A stretch of DNA of 64,000 nt from Microbacterium sp. BR1 (GCF_002812725.1 NZ_NMUN01000010.1:124001-188000); one strand, 5' to 3'. Shown: positions 8,448 through 22,282, numbered from the stretch's first letter. Notes: generated by a model from the letters alone, not told the origin. Made by a program: numbers and translations.

Positions 8448-8925
8448 AGGACTCCGAGACGAAGCCGCGGTCGGCCACGATGTCATGAATGAGCTTCCGC
8501 TCATAGCTGGACATCGGGGGCAGTGATGCCTGGCCGGCGCCTTCTTCGAGACGCTCGATGGCGCGCGCGACCAACTGCTCGAGCTCACCCTGCCGGGTGT
8601 CGCGTGACCCTCCGACATCCAGGATGAGGCGGGAGAATCGACCCGTCTTGTTCTGAACGGCAAGACGCGTCAGCTCCTGCAATGACCGGACTGTTTCCGG
8701 GTCTGACAACACCGACAGCGTCGTGCGGCCCTCGGGGGCCTCGACAGAAACGTATGCACGTCCGGCACGAACGTCGAGTTCGATATCTCCGTCGATATCA
8801 GCGATGTCGAGAAGTTCCTCGATGTAATCGGCGGCGATGTCACCCTCTTGCTCGAGATGGGCAAGAGAGGGCGTCTCGTCGGGGGATGCGTCCTGGGGCA
8901 CCGGTGCATCGGATGTCGTGGTCAT
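8404..8925 (-). CDS. jag: Jag/KhpB-like RNA-binding protein (KH-R3H)
   Basis: This 173-aa protein has an acidic N-terminus, a KH-like RNA-binding domain in the middle and a C-terminal R3H domain (SSYERKLIHDIVADRGFV). The family (SpoIIIJ-associated Jag, KhpB) binds RNA and is almost always encoded next to yidC. The start is ATG 8925, preceded by GAGGAGCT; a longer frame would need TTG 8949 overlapping the yidC stop. The N-terminal Jag-N domain of Firmicutes is absent, as usual in Actinobacteria. The molecular role is not established in this group. Confidence 0.92.
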   Translation of the reverse strand: MTTTSDAPVPQDASPDETPSLAHLEQEGDIAADYIEELLDIADIDGDIELDVRAGRAYVSVEAPEGRTTLSVLSDPETVRSLQELTRLAVQNKTGRFSRLILDVGGSRDTRQGELEQLVARAIERLEEGAGQASLPPMSSYERKLIHDIVADRGFVSESYGEGADRHTVIRRA

Positions 8926-8945
8926 GTCGTGAGCTCCTCGCGCCG

Positions 8946-10145
8946 TCAACGGCGCTTCTTGGGGTCCTGTTTGGTGTTGTTCGTGGGTCCGCCCTGTCCG
9001 GGATCCGCGGACGGCGGCGTAAGTGATGTCGAGCCAGCAGAGGACGCCGGAGCGTCAGCATCCGCCGAGGGGGCAGGAGTTCCCGACTTGCCCGCGGGCG
9101 GGGGAGTGGTCGAGCCGGCGGGGGTGTTCGGTCGCGCCTGCTTCTTGGCGCGCTGCTTACCGACGGGCTGCTGGCGCTTGGGAGTCACGGCCTTCTTCTT
9201 CTCGGCCTCGGCCAGCAGACGGGCCTGCTCCTCGACGTAGCGTTCCATCGAGACGATCTTGCCCTCGGAGTTGATCGCCTTGCCCTTGCGAGCCAGGCGC
9301 TCTTCGCGTGCCTTCGCCGCATCCGAACCGGGCGTCGGCATCTCACGGATGACGATGAACTGCTGAACCATCGTCCAGATATTGCTCGTGAACCAGTAGA
9401 TGACGACACCGAGCGGAAAGAAGACACCCGAGAAGATGAAGGCGAGCGGGAGGATGTAGAGCATGATCTTCTGCATCTGGTACGCCTGACCGGTCTTGGC
9501 CTCGGGCGACAGATTCTTCGAGATGATCTGCAGCTGGGTGAAGAACTGCGACGCGATCATGAGGATGACCAGCACGACCAGGATCGCAACCGTAGCTTCC
9601 CAGCCCTCGGGCTGCGCCTCCCACGCACCCGCCAGGGTGTCGTGCAGGGACGCGACGCCGAAGAGCTTGGCGTCGAAGAACTGCTGCGTCAGCTCGGGCG
9701 TGAGAACACCGACACCACCCACACCGTCCTTCACGTGCTGTCCGATGGACGACAGCACGGAGTACAGGGAGAAGAAGATCGGCATCTGCACGAGCAGGGG
9801 CAGACAGCTCGAGACGGGCGTCGTGCCGTGCTTCTTATAAAGCGCCATCGTCTCGCGGCTCATCGCCTCGCGAGACAACTGATCACGCTTCCCCTTGTAC
9901 TTCTCCTGAACTTTTCGCAGCTCAGGGGCGATTTCCATCATCTTTCGCTGGCTCTTGATCTGCCGCACGAACAATGGAATCAAGGCCGCCCGCACGACGA
10001 TCACCAGTCCGACGATGGACAGCACCCAGGTGATGCCATCCGCAGCACCGAACCCGAGAGAGGTCCACACCCAATGCCATGCGACAAGGATCAGCTCGAC
10101 AGCCCACTTGAGCGGCCAGAGGACGATTCCGATGAGATCCGGCAC
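8946..10145 (-). CDS. yidC: Membrane protein insertase YidC
   Basis: This is a 399-aa YidC/Oxa1 insertase that helps integrate proteins into the cytoplasmic membrane. It has the conserved core of five membrane segments: LIPLFVRQIKSQRK with the catalytic-groove Arg, SCLPLLVQMPIFFSLY, and the late segments ending GVVIYWFTSNIWTMVQQFIV. A long Lys/Pro/Ala-rich, probably disordered cytoplasmic tail of about 110 residues ends in KKRR and may contact ribosomes. The gene sits between yidD and jag in the standard order, three bases after yidD. Confidence 0.96.
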   Translation of the reverse strand: MPDLIGIVLWPLKWAVELILVAWHWVWTSLGFGAADGITWVLSIVGLVIVVRAALIPLFVRQIKSQRKMMEIAPELRKVQEKYKGKRDQLSREAMSRETMALYKKHGTTPVSSCLPLLVQMPIFFSLYSVLSSIGQHVKDGVGGVGVLTPELTQQFFDAKLFGVASLHDTLAGAWEAQPEGWEATVAILVVLVILMIASQFFTQLQIISKNLSPEAKTGQAYQMQKIMLYILPLAFIFSGVFFPLGVVIYWFTSNIWTMVQQFIVIREMPTPGSDAAKAREERLARKGKAINSEGKIVSMERYVEEQARLLAEAEKKKAVTPKRQQPVGKQRAKKQARPNTPAGSTTPPPAGKSGTPAPSADADAPASSAGSTSLTPPSADPGQGGPTNNTKQDPKKRR

Positions 10146-10148
10146 GGA

Positions 10149-10508
10149 TCAGTCCTTTCTTCGGGGCGACGGAACGACGAACCCGTGGTGGGTCAGTTCG
10201 TCCCGGAAGTCGGTACGCGGGCGGACATCGTCGACGCCGCCCTGCGCCCACGGGTGGCAGCGGGCCAAGCGAGTGGCAGCCATGACAGAGCCACGAACGA
10301 CCCCGTACTGCTGGATGGCTCCGACCGCATAGGCGGAACACGTGGGGAAGTACTTGCAGACATCCCCGTAGATCGGAGATATCGTCGCGCGGTAGGCGAT
10401 GAGGGCCGCGATCGCGGTGTTACGCGGAACCAGGCACGTGGCGCGCCAGCCGCGAGCTATGTCGAAGTGGGAATCGCCCGTCATCGCGGTGGGGAGCGGA
10501 GCGCTCAT
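10149..10508 (-). CDS. yidD: Membrane protein insertion efficiency factor YidD
   Basis: This 119-aa protein carries the YidD signature: YFPTCSAYAVGAIQQYG with its conserved cysteine, and ARCHPWAQGGVDDV. The family is membrane-associated, probably through an amphipathic helix, and assists YidC-dependent insertion. The start is ATG 10508, which overlaps the rnpA stop codon (ATGA). It is slightly longer than typical because of an N-terminal extension of about 20 residues and a Lys/Arg-rich end. Confidence 0.93.
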   Translation of the reverse strand: MSAPLPTAMTGDSHFDIARGWRATCLVPRNTAIAALIAYRATISPIYGDVCKYFPTCSAYAVGAIQQYGVVRGSVMAATRLARCHPWAQGGVDDVRPRTDFRDELTHHGFVVPSPRRKD

Positions 10509-10837
10509 ACCCGACCTCGCCGCAGGCAACGCAGCACTTCGGCCCGTAGAGTCGCGAAATCCGCGGTCGCCGATGTCGTCAGAGCGCGGATCACGACGTC
10601 CCGACCGGGATCGAGCTCGGTGAGAGCTTCATGACAGACCGCTTTCAAACGCCGACGTACCGTATTGCGCACGACGGCATTGCCGACGGCCTTCGACACG
10701 ATGAACCCGAAACGCACGTCGTCATCCGTACGAGCCATGACGTGCGTCACCGTGTGTGCTCCGGCGCAGCGAGTGCCCCGGCGGACGACGGATCGATAAT
10801 CGAGGCCGCGGGTGAGACGATTCGCTCGGGAGAGCAC
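10505..10837 (-). CDS. rnpA: Ribonuclease P protein component
   Basis: This is a 110-aa basic protein, the protein subunit of RNase P, which matures tRNA 5' ends. The diagnostic RNR motif region is present as AVGNAVVRNTVRRRLKAV. The start is GTG 10837; the frame begins MLSRANRLTRGLDYR, a typical RnpA N-terminus. It lies 9 bp downstream of rpmH and overlaps yidD by 4 bp, so it is expressed from the rpmH promoter. Confidence 0.95.
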   Translation of the reverse strand: MLSRANRLTRGLDYRSVVRRGTRCAGAHTVTHVMARTDDDVRFGFIVSKAVGNAVVRNTVRRRLKAVCHEALTELDPGRDVVIRALTTSATADFATLRAEVLRCLRRGRV

Positions 10838-10846
10838 CGGGATGGG

Positions 10847-10984
10847 TCAGGCCGAGACGGTGGTGCGACCCTTGGTGCGACGCGCCGAAAGAATGGCGCG
10901 TCCCGCGCGGGTACGCATACGAGCGCGGAAGCCATGCTTCTTGGCGCGACGGCGGTTGTTGGGCTGGAAAGTACGCTTGCTCAT
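10847..10984 (-). CDS. rpmH: 50S ribosomal protein L34
   Basis: The minus strand encodes a 45-aa protein beginning [19 protein letters not shown] and ending KGRTTVSA, the unmistakable L34 sequence: a small, highly basic protein of the large ribosomal subunit. It is the first gene of the rpmH-rnpA-yidD-yidC-jag-rsmG cluster and is divergent from dnaA, the standard arrangement at bacterial origins. Confidence 0.97.
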   Translation of the reverse strand: MSKRTFQPNNRRRAKKHGFRARMRTRAGRAILSARRTKGRTTVSA

Positions 10985-11079
10985 GAGTGTCACTCCGGGA
11001 GACGAGTCGCCGGGACGTGGCGACCGGAGACGTTGCTAGGCGGGAGAAGGATGCCGCGAGGGCATAAGTCAACCTGGTA

Positions 11080-11108
11080 AGAATACGTCCTCATGGCACA
11101 GGTCACAA
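11080..11108 (-). promoter_or_regulatory. Candidate sigma-70 type promoter of rpmH
   Basis: On the minus strand, TTGTGA (11108-11103) and TATTCT (11085-11080) are separated by exactly 17 bp. Transcription would start about 90 bp before the rpmH ATG. Confidence 0.5.
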
Positions 11109-11130
11109 ACTGAGCGTGATTCCGGACGCA

Positions 11131-11239
11131 TTATCCCCAGCGGTTTGGCACGGGCATGGCATCGACACGCCGCGAGGTCCTACAGTGGATTTTGCTCCGC
11201 CGCACCGCCTGGCTAGCGTGGGCGCGACAGTTATCCACA
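11131..11239. promoter_or_regulatory. DnaA boxes upstream of dnaA
   Basis: TTATCCACA at 11231-11239 is a perfect DnaA box, 69 bp before the dnaA start. TTATCCCCA at 11131-11139 is a one-mismatch box. They suggest DnaA autoregulation of dnaA. The rest of the 323-bp rpmH-dnaA interval shows no gene. Confidence 0.7.
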
Positions 11240-11307
11240 GGTCCGAAGATGGCGCTCTCGCCCCCGGACACGGTTACTGACAGATAGCCGCGAACCCCGG
11301 GGGACCC

Positions 11308-12750
11308 ATGTCACAGCACGATGTTCCAGACATCTCGATCTGGGCGACCGTGCTCGACGCACTCACCGAAGACGACCGGATCACCCCTCAACTGTATGGA
11401 TTCCTCAGCCTCGCCGTTCCCCAGGGCGTGATGGCGGGCACCCTCTACCTCGACGTCCCCAACGACCTGACAGCGGCTCAGTTCAACAAGCGCATGCGCC
11501 CGTCGATCCTCGAAGCTCTCTCCCGCATCGATCACCCATCGGCCGCCGTCACCTTCCGTGTCGTCGTCAACCCCGACCTGGCGGAGGCGCACGTCGCTCC
11601 CCGTACGAACCCCACCGCACAGACGACCCCGGATGCGCCGGCGCCGGCTCCCTCACAGTCCGGGCTGCGCTCCTATGTAGAGACTCCGCCCGAAGCACCG
11701 GCTTCGGCTTCGCGCAACGACACCCGCCTCAACCCCAAGTACACGTTCGACAATTTCGTCATCGGTCAGTCGAACCGCTTCGCGCACGCCGCCGCCGTCG
11801 CCGTCGCCGAAGCACCCGCGAAGGCCTACAACCCGCTCTTCATCTACGGAGAGTCCGGGCTCGGCAAGACCCACCTGCTGCACGCGATCGGCGACTACGC
11901 GCTCAATCTCTATACGGGCATCCGCGTTCGGTACGTCTCGAGCGAAGAATTCACGAACGACTTCATCAACTCGATCGCCAACAACCGGGGCTCCGCATTC
12001 CAAGCCCGATACCGCGATGTCGACATCCTCCTCATCGACGACATCCAGTTCCTCCAGGGTCGCGCCGAGACACAGGAAGCCTTCTTCCACACGTTCAATA
12101 CGCTCCACGATCACGACAAGCAAGTCGTCATCACGAGCGATCTTCCCCCCAAGCACCTCACGGGGTTCGAAGACCGCATGCGCAGTCGGTTCGAGTGGGG
12201 CCTCATCACCGATGTCCAGGCGCCCGACCTCGAGACGCGCGAGGCCATCCTGCGCAAGAAGGCGCAGAGCGAGCGGCTGCAGGTGCCGGACGACGTTCTC
12301 GAGTACATCGCAACGAAGGTCTCGAGCAACATCCGCGAACTCGAGGGCGCACTCATCCGTGTCTCGGCATTCGCCAACCTCAACCGCTCGTCGCTCGACG
12401 TACAGCTCGCGCAGACCGTCCTGCGCGACATCATCGATCAAGACGATGCGAACGTCGTTTCGCCGACCGACATCATCACCGCGACGGCACAGTACTTCAA
12501 GCTGTCCGTCGATGATCTGTACGGCTCGAGTCGCTCACAGGCCGTCGCCACCGCCCGACAGATCGCCATGTACCTGTGCCGTGAACGCACCAGCCTCTCG
12601 CTGCCCAAGATCGGTCAGCTCTTCGGCAACCGTGACCACACGACGGTGATGTACGCATACAAGAAGATCAGCGATCTCATGAAAGAGCGTCGTTCGCTCT
12701 ACAACCAGGTCACCGAGATCACGACGATCATCGGTCGCGCCGGCCGCTGA
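11308..12750 (+). CDS. dnaA: Chromosomal replication initiator DnaA
   Basis: This 480-aa AAA+ initiator binds DnaA boxes and melts the origin. The N-terminal domain I is followed by a Pro/Ala-rich linker (about residues 95-140), the ATPase domain with Walker A GESGLGKTH at 181-189 and Walker B LLIDDIQFL, and the C-terminal DNA-binding domain with the signature GNRDHTTVMYAYKKI. The start is ATG 11308. It is flanked by DnaA boxes on both sides. Length is typical for Micrococcales. Confidence 0.98.
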   Translation: MSQHDVPDISIWATVLDALTEDDRITPQLYGFLSLAVPQGVMAGTLYLDVPNDLTAAQFNKRMRPSILEALSRIDHPSAAVTFRVVVNPDLAEAHVAPRTNPTAQTTPDAPAPAPSQSGLRSYVETPPEAPASASRNDTRLNPKYTFDNFVIGQSNRFAHAAAVAVAEAPAKAYNPLFIYGESGLGKTHLLHAIGDYALNLYTGIRVRYVSSEEFTNDFINSIANNRGSAFQARYRDVDILLIDDIQFLQGRAETQEAFFHTFNTLHDHDKQVVITSDLPPKHLTGFEDRMRSRFEWGLITDVQAPDLETREAILRKKAQSERLQVPDDVLEYIATKVSSNIRELEGALIRVSAFANLNRSSLDVQLAQTVLRDIIDQDDANVVSPTDIITATAQYFKLSVDDLYGSSRSQAVATARQIAMYLCRERTSLSLPKIGQLFGNRDHTTVMYAYKKISDLMKERRSLYNQVTEITTIIGRAGR

Positions 12751-12761
12751 TCGGCGGATGC

Positions 12762-12788
12762 GTGAGCGGCGGATGCCTCGCCGCTCAC
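12762..12788 (+). terminator. Hairpin after dnaA
   Basis: A perfect 10-bp stem GTGAGCGGCG / CGCCGCTCAC with a 7-nt loop begins 11 bp past the dnaA stop. There is no T-run, so it is a candidate intrinsic or Rho-assisted terminator. Confidence 0.55.
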
Positions 12789-12864
12789 GTCTCGCGCTGC
12801 CCTATATGCCGCGACCCGCGCTTGACATGTGCCGATCAGAGCCACCAAAATGCCGTTTTCACAG

Positions 12865-13092
12865 TGTGGATAACCTGTGGATAAGCCTCACGGAATACGT
12901 CCAGACTGTGCAGACATCGCGCCGCGCTGTGGATAGACATCGAAACTCCGGTCCACCCGCCTTCCGCATAAACCCGGGCATCCGCAGCTGGTCCACAACT
13001 CACACCGATGTAGTTCCATACTCTCGACCGGCATGTCGGGAGTTATCCACATGATCCACAGGCGTTAACACCATTAACTAATTCTTCTTCTG
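12865..13092. other. oriC: Candidate replication origin oriC (dnaA-dnaN intergenic)
   Basis: The 515-bp dnaA-dnaN interval holds clustered DnaA boxes: TGTGGATAA at 12865-12873 and 12876-12884, TGTGGATAG at 12928-12936, TTATCCACA at 13043-13051, and weaker TCCACA-containing sites at 12989-12997 and 13052-13060. An AT-rich stretch (13062-13092, GCGTTAACACCATTAACTAA then TTCTTCTTCT) next to the last boxes is a plausible unwinding element. Genes switch from mainly minus to plus strand at this point, as expected for a bidirectional origin. No gene is seen in the interval. Confidence 0.82.
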
Positions 13093-13265
13093 AGAGATCG
13101 ATTCCCCTCACCTTTACGGCGAAGGCTGTGCGGTGCACGAGCGGCCGACGCGGACTCACGACATCGATGGCCCGGCACTAGCATGGGTAAGCCCACACCC
13201 GGGACGACAAGTGTCCGCGGGGCGGGCGTCCACAGGACCGAACCTCCACAGACAAAGGAGTGACC

Positions 13266-14414
13266 GTGAAGTTCCACGTGAATCGCGATGTCTTCAGCGA
13301 CGCGGTCTCTTTCGTCGTGAAGCTGCTCCCGCAGCGCAACCCCCAGCCCATCCTCGCCGGTGTACTCATCGAGGCGGGTCCCGACGGTCTTTCGCTCTCG
13401 GCGTTCGACTACGAAGCCTCGGCCCGCACGGTCATCGAAGCGACGGTCGACAGCCCGGGCACCATCCTCGTTCACGGCCGCCTTCTCTCCGAGATCGCCA
13501 ACCGGCTGCCGAGTGCTCCGATCCAGGTCGTCGTCGACGACGACGGCGGGATCGTCCTGAGCTGTGGTTCGGCCCGCTTCACCTTGCCGGGCATGCCTGT
13601 GCAGGAGTACCCGGCGATCCCCGAAGTGACGGCCGAGCCCGGTCTGGTTCCGGCCGAGGACTTCGCCACAGCGATTGCGCAGGTCGCGTTCGCTGCGTCG
13701 CGCGACGATGTGACTCCCGTGCTGACCGGAGTGCAGCTCGAGGTTTCCGGAACCACCCTGAGCCTCGTCGCGACCGACCGCTACCGCGTCGCGCTCCGTG
13801 AGATTCCCTGGGATGGTGCTTCGGCCGTCGAGGGCGAGGCCTCCGCTCTTGTTCCCGCCCGCACCCTGCAAGAAGTCGGCAAGACCTTCGCCCACGGCGG
13901 CGACATCCGGATCGCCTTCTCGGGATCCGGCGACCGCGAGATCATCGCCTTCTCGTCGGGCGAGCGTACGGTGACATCGCTTCTGATCAAGGGCAACTTC
14001 CCGCCGGTCCGTCGGCTGTTCCCCGACCAGAACGCGCACCACGCCGTCGTCAACACGGGCGAACTCATGGAAGCGGTCCGCCGCATGCAGATCGTTCTGG
14101 ATCGTTCGGCGCCCCTGCGGTTCACGTTCTCATCCGATGGCGTCACGATGGATGCCTCCGGGGGAGACCAGGCGCGCGCATCCGAGTCGGTCGACGCGCA
14201 CCTCGACGGAGACGAGGTCGTTCTCGGTCTCAACCCGCAGTACCTCCTCGAAGCGTTGACCGCGGTACGCAGCGAATTCGTGCGGATCACGTTCACGTCG
14301 TCCGACAACGCCAACAAGCTGAGCCCTGTTCTGATCACGAGTCAGACCTCGGTCGACAAGGCCGGCGCGGACACGTTCAAGTACCTCCTGCAACCGAATC
14401 TGCTGCTGCGCTGA
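13266..14414 (+). CDS. dnaN: DNA polymerase III beta sliding clamp
   Basis: This is a 382-aa ring-forming processivity clamp with the three repeated clamp domains. The N-terminus MKFHVNRDVFSDAVSFVVK is characteristic of actinobacterial DnaN. GTG 13266 is preferred because AAAGGAG lies 5 bases upstream and homologues begin MKF; GTG 13260 in the same frame would overlap that Shine-Dalgarno. recF follows one base after the stop, so dnaN-recF-dciA form one unit. Confidence 0.97.
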   Translation: MKFHVNRDVFSDAVSFVVKLLPQRNPQPILAGVLIEAGPDGLSLSAFDYEASARTVIEATVDSPGTILVHGRLLSEIANRLPSAPIQVVVDDDGGIVLSCGSARFTLPGMPVQEYPAIPEVTAEPGLVPAEDFATAIAQVAFAASRDDVTPVLTGVQLEVSGTTLSLVATDRYRVALREIPWDGASAVEGEASALVPARTLQEVGKTFAHGGDIRIAFSGSGDREIIAFSSGERTVTSLLIKGNFPPVRRLFPDQNAHHAVVNTGELMEAVRRMQIVLDRSAPLRFTFSSDGVTMDASGGDQARASESVDAHLDGDEVVLGLNPQYLLEALTAVRSEFVRITFTSSDNANKLSPVLITSQTSVDKAGADTFKYLLQPNLLLR

Positions 14415-14415
14415 C

Positions 14416-15594
14416 GTGATCGTCGAGCACGTCAGCCTGGTCGATTTCCGCAACTACGCGACCGCGGATGTCGCGCTGGTCGCGGGCCCCAATCTGTTCG
14501 TCGGCCGCAACGGCCAGGGAAAGACGAACCTCGCCGAGGCGATCGCATACGTCGCCACGCTCGGGTCGCACCGGGTTTCGGGCGACCAGGCCCTGGTTCG
14601 CGCGGGTGCGGAATCGGCGATCCTGCGCATTCGTGTCGCGCACGCCGGGCGCAGTGTGCAACTCGAAGCGCAGCTTAACCGGACGGGCCGCAACCGCGCA
14701 CGCGTGAACGGTGTGGATGTGCGCCCTTCCGAACTCCCGCGGTACGCACAGGTGGTCGTGTTCGCCCCCGAAGACCTGGGGATCGTCCGCGGCGACCCCT
14801 CCGCGCGTCGTCGTTTCGCCGATCAGTTGCTCGTTCAGCGGTCGCCTCGGATGGCGGGGGTTCTCGCGGACTACGACCGGGTGTTGCGCCAGCGCGGAGC
14901 CCTCCTCAAGTCGGCACGTGCACGCGGGATCCGCGGCGAAGCGCTGTCGACCCTGGATGTCTGGGACGACAAGCTCGTCTCGCTCGGCTCCGAGATCATC
15001 GACGCGCGTCAGGTTCTGGCGACAGAGCTCGCGGCGCCGATCGAGGCGGCTTACGCGGCCATCGCCGGGGAGGATCACCGACCCGAGCTCGAGTGGGTTC
15101 TCTCCGTTCGCGGCGCCGACCCCGAAGAGGGGGATGAAGCGGGCCCCGGCACACCGGCCGGCGTCACCGCCGAGCTCTTCCGAGAGGCGCTGGCGCAGAA
15201 GCGCACCGCCGAGCTCGAGCGCGGTCTCACCCTGGTCGGGCCTCATCGCGATGACCTGCGGCTGAGCATCCGCGGCCTTCCGGTCAAGGGGTACGCGTCG
15301 CACGGCGAATCGTGGTCGGTCGCGCTGTCCCTGCGGCTCGCTTCGGCTCAGCTCCTGCGCGCAGAGTCGCGCAGCGGTGACCCGGTGTTGATCCTCGATG
15401 ATGTCTTCGCAGAGCTGGACGCGCAGCGCCGCGCACGGCTGTCGGATCTCACGGCACAGTTCGAGCAGGTCATCGTGACCGCCGCGGTGTGGGAGGACGT
15501 CCCGGAGACACTGCGGAGCAGGACCGTGCGAATCGAAGGCGGGCGGATCCTGTCCGAGCCGACGGGCTCGGCGGTCGAGGCATCCGATGCCTGA
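14416..15594 (+). CDS. recF: DNA replication and repair protein RecF
   Basis: This 392-aa SMC-like ATPase loads or protects RecA at single-strand gaps. The Walker A GRNGQGKTNL lies at about residues 33-42, and the C-terminal ABC-type signature/Walker B region contains GESWSVALSLRLA and LILDDVFAELD. The start is GTG 14416, one base after the dnaN stop. The last codons overlap the start of dciA. Confidence 0.96.
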   Translation: MIVEHVSLVDFRNYATADVALVAGPNLFVGRNGQGKTNLAEAIAYVATLGSHRVSGDQALVRAGAESAILRIRVAHAGRSVQLEAQLNRTGRNRARVNGVDVRPSELPRYAQVVVFAPEDLGIVRGDPSARRRFADQLLVQRSPRMAGVLADYDRVLRQRGALLKSARARGIRGEALSTLDVWDDKLVSLGSEIIDARQVLATELAAPIEAAYAAIAGEDHRPELEWVLSVRGADPEEGDEAGPGTPAGVTAELFREALAQKRTAELERGLTLVGPHRDDLRLSIRGLPVKGYASHGESWSVALSLRLASAQLLRAESRSGDPVLILDDVFAELDAQRRARLSDLTAQFEQVIVTAAVWEDVPETLRSRTVRIEGGRILSEPTGSAVEASDA

Positions 15595-16117
15595 TGACGA
15601 GACGGCGGATGTCGCGCCCGGGAAGCCGGTCGAGGCTGAGATCGACGCCCCGCCTTTGACCATCGCGACGTACCTGCGTCTGCGCGGAATTGCCGCGCCG
15701 AGGTCGCGCAAGCGGCGCCGGGTCCGGGATGCCGAGGGCGAGAACATCCCGTTCGCGCCAGGCCGAGACCCACACGGGCTCGGCGATGTCATGGCGGACC
15801 TGACGCGCGAGGCGGGGTGGAATACTCACCTCGCCAGCGAAGACGTGCTTCGGCGGTGGGCTGATGTGGCCGGCGCTCAGACCGCGGAGCACGCTCGACC
15901 GGTCTCTCTCGAGGGAGGTGTCATGACCGTGCAGTGCGATTCGACGGCATGGGCGAGGCAGCTTTCGAGCCTGCGCGCAGACATCCTGACGCGCATCATT
16001 CGCGAACACCCCGACGCGGGCATCACCGGAGTGCGCTTCGTGGGGCCGGACGTTCCCTCATGGAAATGGGGCCCCAGGACTATTCCAGGGCGCGGTCCAC
16101 GCGATACCTACGGCTGA
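15587..16117 (+). CDS. dciA: DciA-like protein (DUF721)
   Basis: This 176-aa protein has a variable charged N-terminus and a C-terminal DUF721 domain (VLRRWADVAGAQTAEHARPVS and ASLRADILTRI-like segments from about residue 75). DciA is the ancestral loader of the replicative helicase DnaB in bacteria lacking DnaC/DnaI; the actinobacterial homologue is encoded, as here, between recF and gyrB. The ATG overlaps the recF stop by 8 bp. The helicase-loading role is inferred from the family; the mechanism has not been shown for this protein. Confidence 0.88.
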   Translation: MPDDETADVAPGKPVEAEIDAPPLTIATYLRLRGIAAPRSRKRRRVRDAEGENIPFAPGRDPHGLGDVMADLTREAGWNTHLASEDVLRRWADVAGAQTAEHARPVSLEGGVMTVQCDSTAWARQLSSLRADILTRIIREHPDAGITGVRFVGPDVPSWKWGPRTIPGRGPRDTYG

Positions 16118-16197
16118 ATGGCCATTTGGGGTGCCGAAAGGGATTTCATCCCCGGAGAGGGGCGCGTGATGCGAACGATCGGTCCCCGCTCCGATAG

Positions 16198-18267
<2,070 letters not shown>

Positions 18268-18318
18268 GTCCGATACCACGGATCCCGACGAACCTGACGC
18301 AGACGAAGAAGAGACGAC

Positions 18319-20894
<2,576 letters not shown>

Positions 20895-20898
<4 letters not shown>

Positions 20899-21299
20899 GC
20901 ACTGTTGCCGACAAGCTGGCTAAGAAGTCGAGCCGCCAGGGAAGCTCTAAGCAGGTCCGGTTGCGACTGGTCTACATCGATTTCTGGTCGGCCGTGAAGC
21001 TGTCCTTTCTCGCGGCCGTGGCCATCGCGATCGTGACCGTGGTGTCGTTCTTCCTGATCTTCATGGTCGTCCAGACCACGGGCCTGATCGGTCAGTTCGA
21101 CGAGTTCTTCCAGAGCTTCTCGGAGAACGGCGTTCGCATCTCCGACCTCGTGGGTCTGCCGCAGGTCATGGCATTCGCCGCGGTCGTCGCGATCCTCAAC
21201 CTGATCGTGGTCACGGTCCTCGGCGCTGTCGTCGCGGGGATATACAACCTCGCGGTCAAGATCACCGGCGGCCTGCTCGTCGGCTTCACCTCGAACTGA
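20895..21299 (+). CDS. DUF3566 membrane protein
   Basis: This 134-aa protein has a basic cytoplasmic N-terminus, two membrane helices (about residues 35-58 and 90-115) and a short connecting segment with [20 protein letters not shown]. It matches the DUF3566 family found next to gyrA throughout Actinobacteria. It is translationally coupled to gyrA (ATGA overlap). The function is unknown. Confidence 0.88.
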
Positions 21300-21309
21300 G
21301 GCGGAGCGG

Positions 21310-22032
21310 TCACACGACCCCGGTCGTCCCCAGCAGACTTCCGATCAGCCAGGTCACGGCGAGGGCGAGCGATCCACCGATCACAAGTCTCACCATCGCG
21401 CGTCCGCGGCTCGAACCGCCGAGCTGGGCCGACACCCATCCGGTGATGGCCAGCGCAGCCAGAACCGCGACAAAGGTGACGGGCACGCGCCACGCGGGCG
21501 GCGGAAGCAGGATGGCGAGCAACGGCAGCAACGCACCGACCGTGAAGGCGACGGCCGAAGAGAGGGCTGCCTGCCAGGGGCTGACCAGGTCGTCCTGGTC
21601 GATATGCAGCTCGACCTCGAGGTGAGCGGCGAGTGCGTCGTGCGCGGTGAGTTCTTCGGCGACTTGCCGCGCCGTCGCTTCCGAGAGCCCGCGGGCCCGA
21701 TACAACTCGGCGAGTTCGTCGAGCTCCTGTTCGGGCATGTCGCGCAGCTCGGCGGTTTCTTTCGCGATCAGTGCCCGCTCACTGTCGCGCTGACTGCTGA
21801 CCGACACGTACTCACCGAGCGCCATCGAGATCGCGCCACCGACAAGGCCGGCGATTCCGGCGACGAGAAGGGCCGCCGAGTCGGTCGTCGCACCGGCGAC
21901 GCCGACGACGAGCGATGCGACCGAGACGATGCCGTCATTCGCGCCGAGAACCCCGGCTCGGAGCCAGTTGAGCCGCTGTCCGATACCGCCCACGTGTGCT
22001 TCGCCGACGTGTCCTGTCACCTCATCCGTCAT
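21310..22032 (-). CDS. VIT1/CCC1 family metal transporter
   Basis: This 240-aa protein matches the vacuolar iron transporter (VIT1/CCC1) family: the N-terminal LRAGVLGANDGIVSVASLVVG segment, the SMALGEYVSVSSQRDSE motif with acidic residues, a cytoplasmic loop rich in Glu that in this family binds metal, and C-terminal helices. It probably exports or sequesters Fe(II)/Mn(II). ATG 22032 is preferred; TTG 22044 and GTG 22038 are possible. It faces the gyrA-DUF3566 unit and lies between it and the tRNA pair. Confidence 0.88.
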   Translation of the reverse strand: MTDEVTGHVGEAHVGGIGQRLNWLRAGVLGANDGIVSVASLVVGVAGATTDSAALLVAGIAGLVGGAISMALGEYVSVSSQRDSERALIAKETAELRDMPEQELDELAELYRARGLSEATARQVAEELTAHDALAAHLEVELHIDQDDLVSPWQAALSSAVAFTVGALLPLLAILLPPPAWRVPVTFVAVLAALAITGWVSAQLGGSSRGRAMVRLVIGGSLALAVTWLIGSLLGTTGVV

Positions 22033-22121
22033 GTGCACAGTCAATCGCCTCGCGGCTCGCGCGACAACACAGACGGCGATTCGCGCGAAGCGCGCGGGTC
22101 GGGTAAAGTCTTGGAGGTTGC

Positions 22122-22198
22122 GGGGCTATAGCTCAGGCGGTTAGAGCGCTTCACTGATAATGAAGAGGTCCCAGGTTCAAGTCCTGGTAGCCCCACCA
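22122..22198 (+). tRNA. tRNA-Ile (anticodon GAT)
   Basis: The 7-bp acceptor GGGGCTA/TAGCCCC, the anticodon GAT at 22156-22158, the T-arm GGTTCAAGTCC and an encoded CCA (22196-22198) fold as a normal tRNA-Ile. It is 11 bp upstream of tRNA-Ala, as downstream of gyrA in many Actinobacteria. Confidence 0.97.
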
Positions 22199-22209
22199 AT
22201 ACACCCCGC

Positions 22210-22282
22210 GGGGCCTTAGCTCAGTTGGTAGAGCGCCTGCTTTGCAAGCAGGATGTCAGGAGTTCGAATCTCCTAGGCTCCA
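22210..22282 (+). tRNA. tRNA-Ala (anticodon TGC)
   Basis: The acceptor GGGGCCT/AGGCTCC with one G-T pair, the anticodon TGC at 22243-22245 and the T-loop GTTCGAATC give a standard tRNA-Ala. CCA is not encoded. Confidence 0.97.

Noticed and set aside
13270..13285. parS-like sequence at the dnaN start (AGTTCCACGTGAATCG)
   Set aside because: Only 12 of 16 positions match, and the bases are explained by the conserved KFHVNR codons of DnaN.
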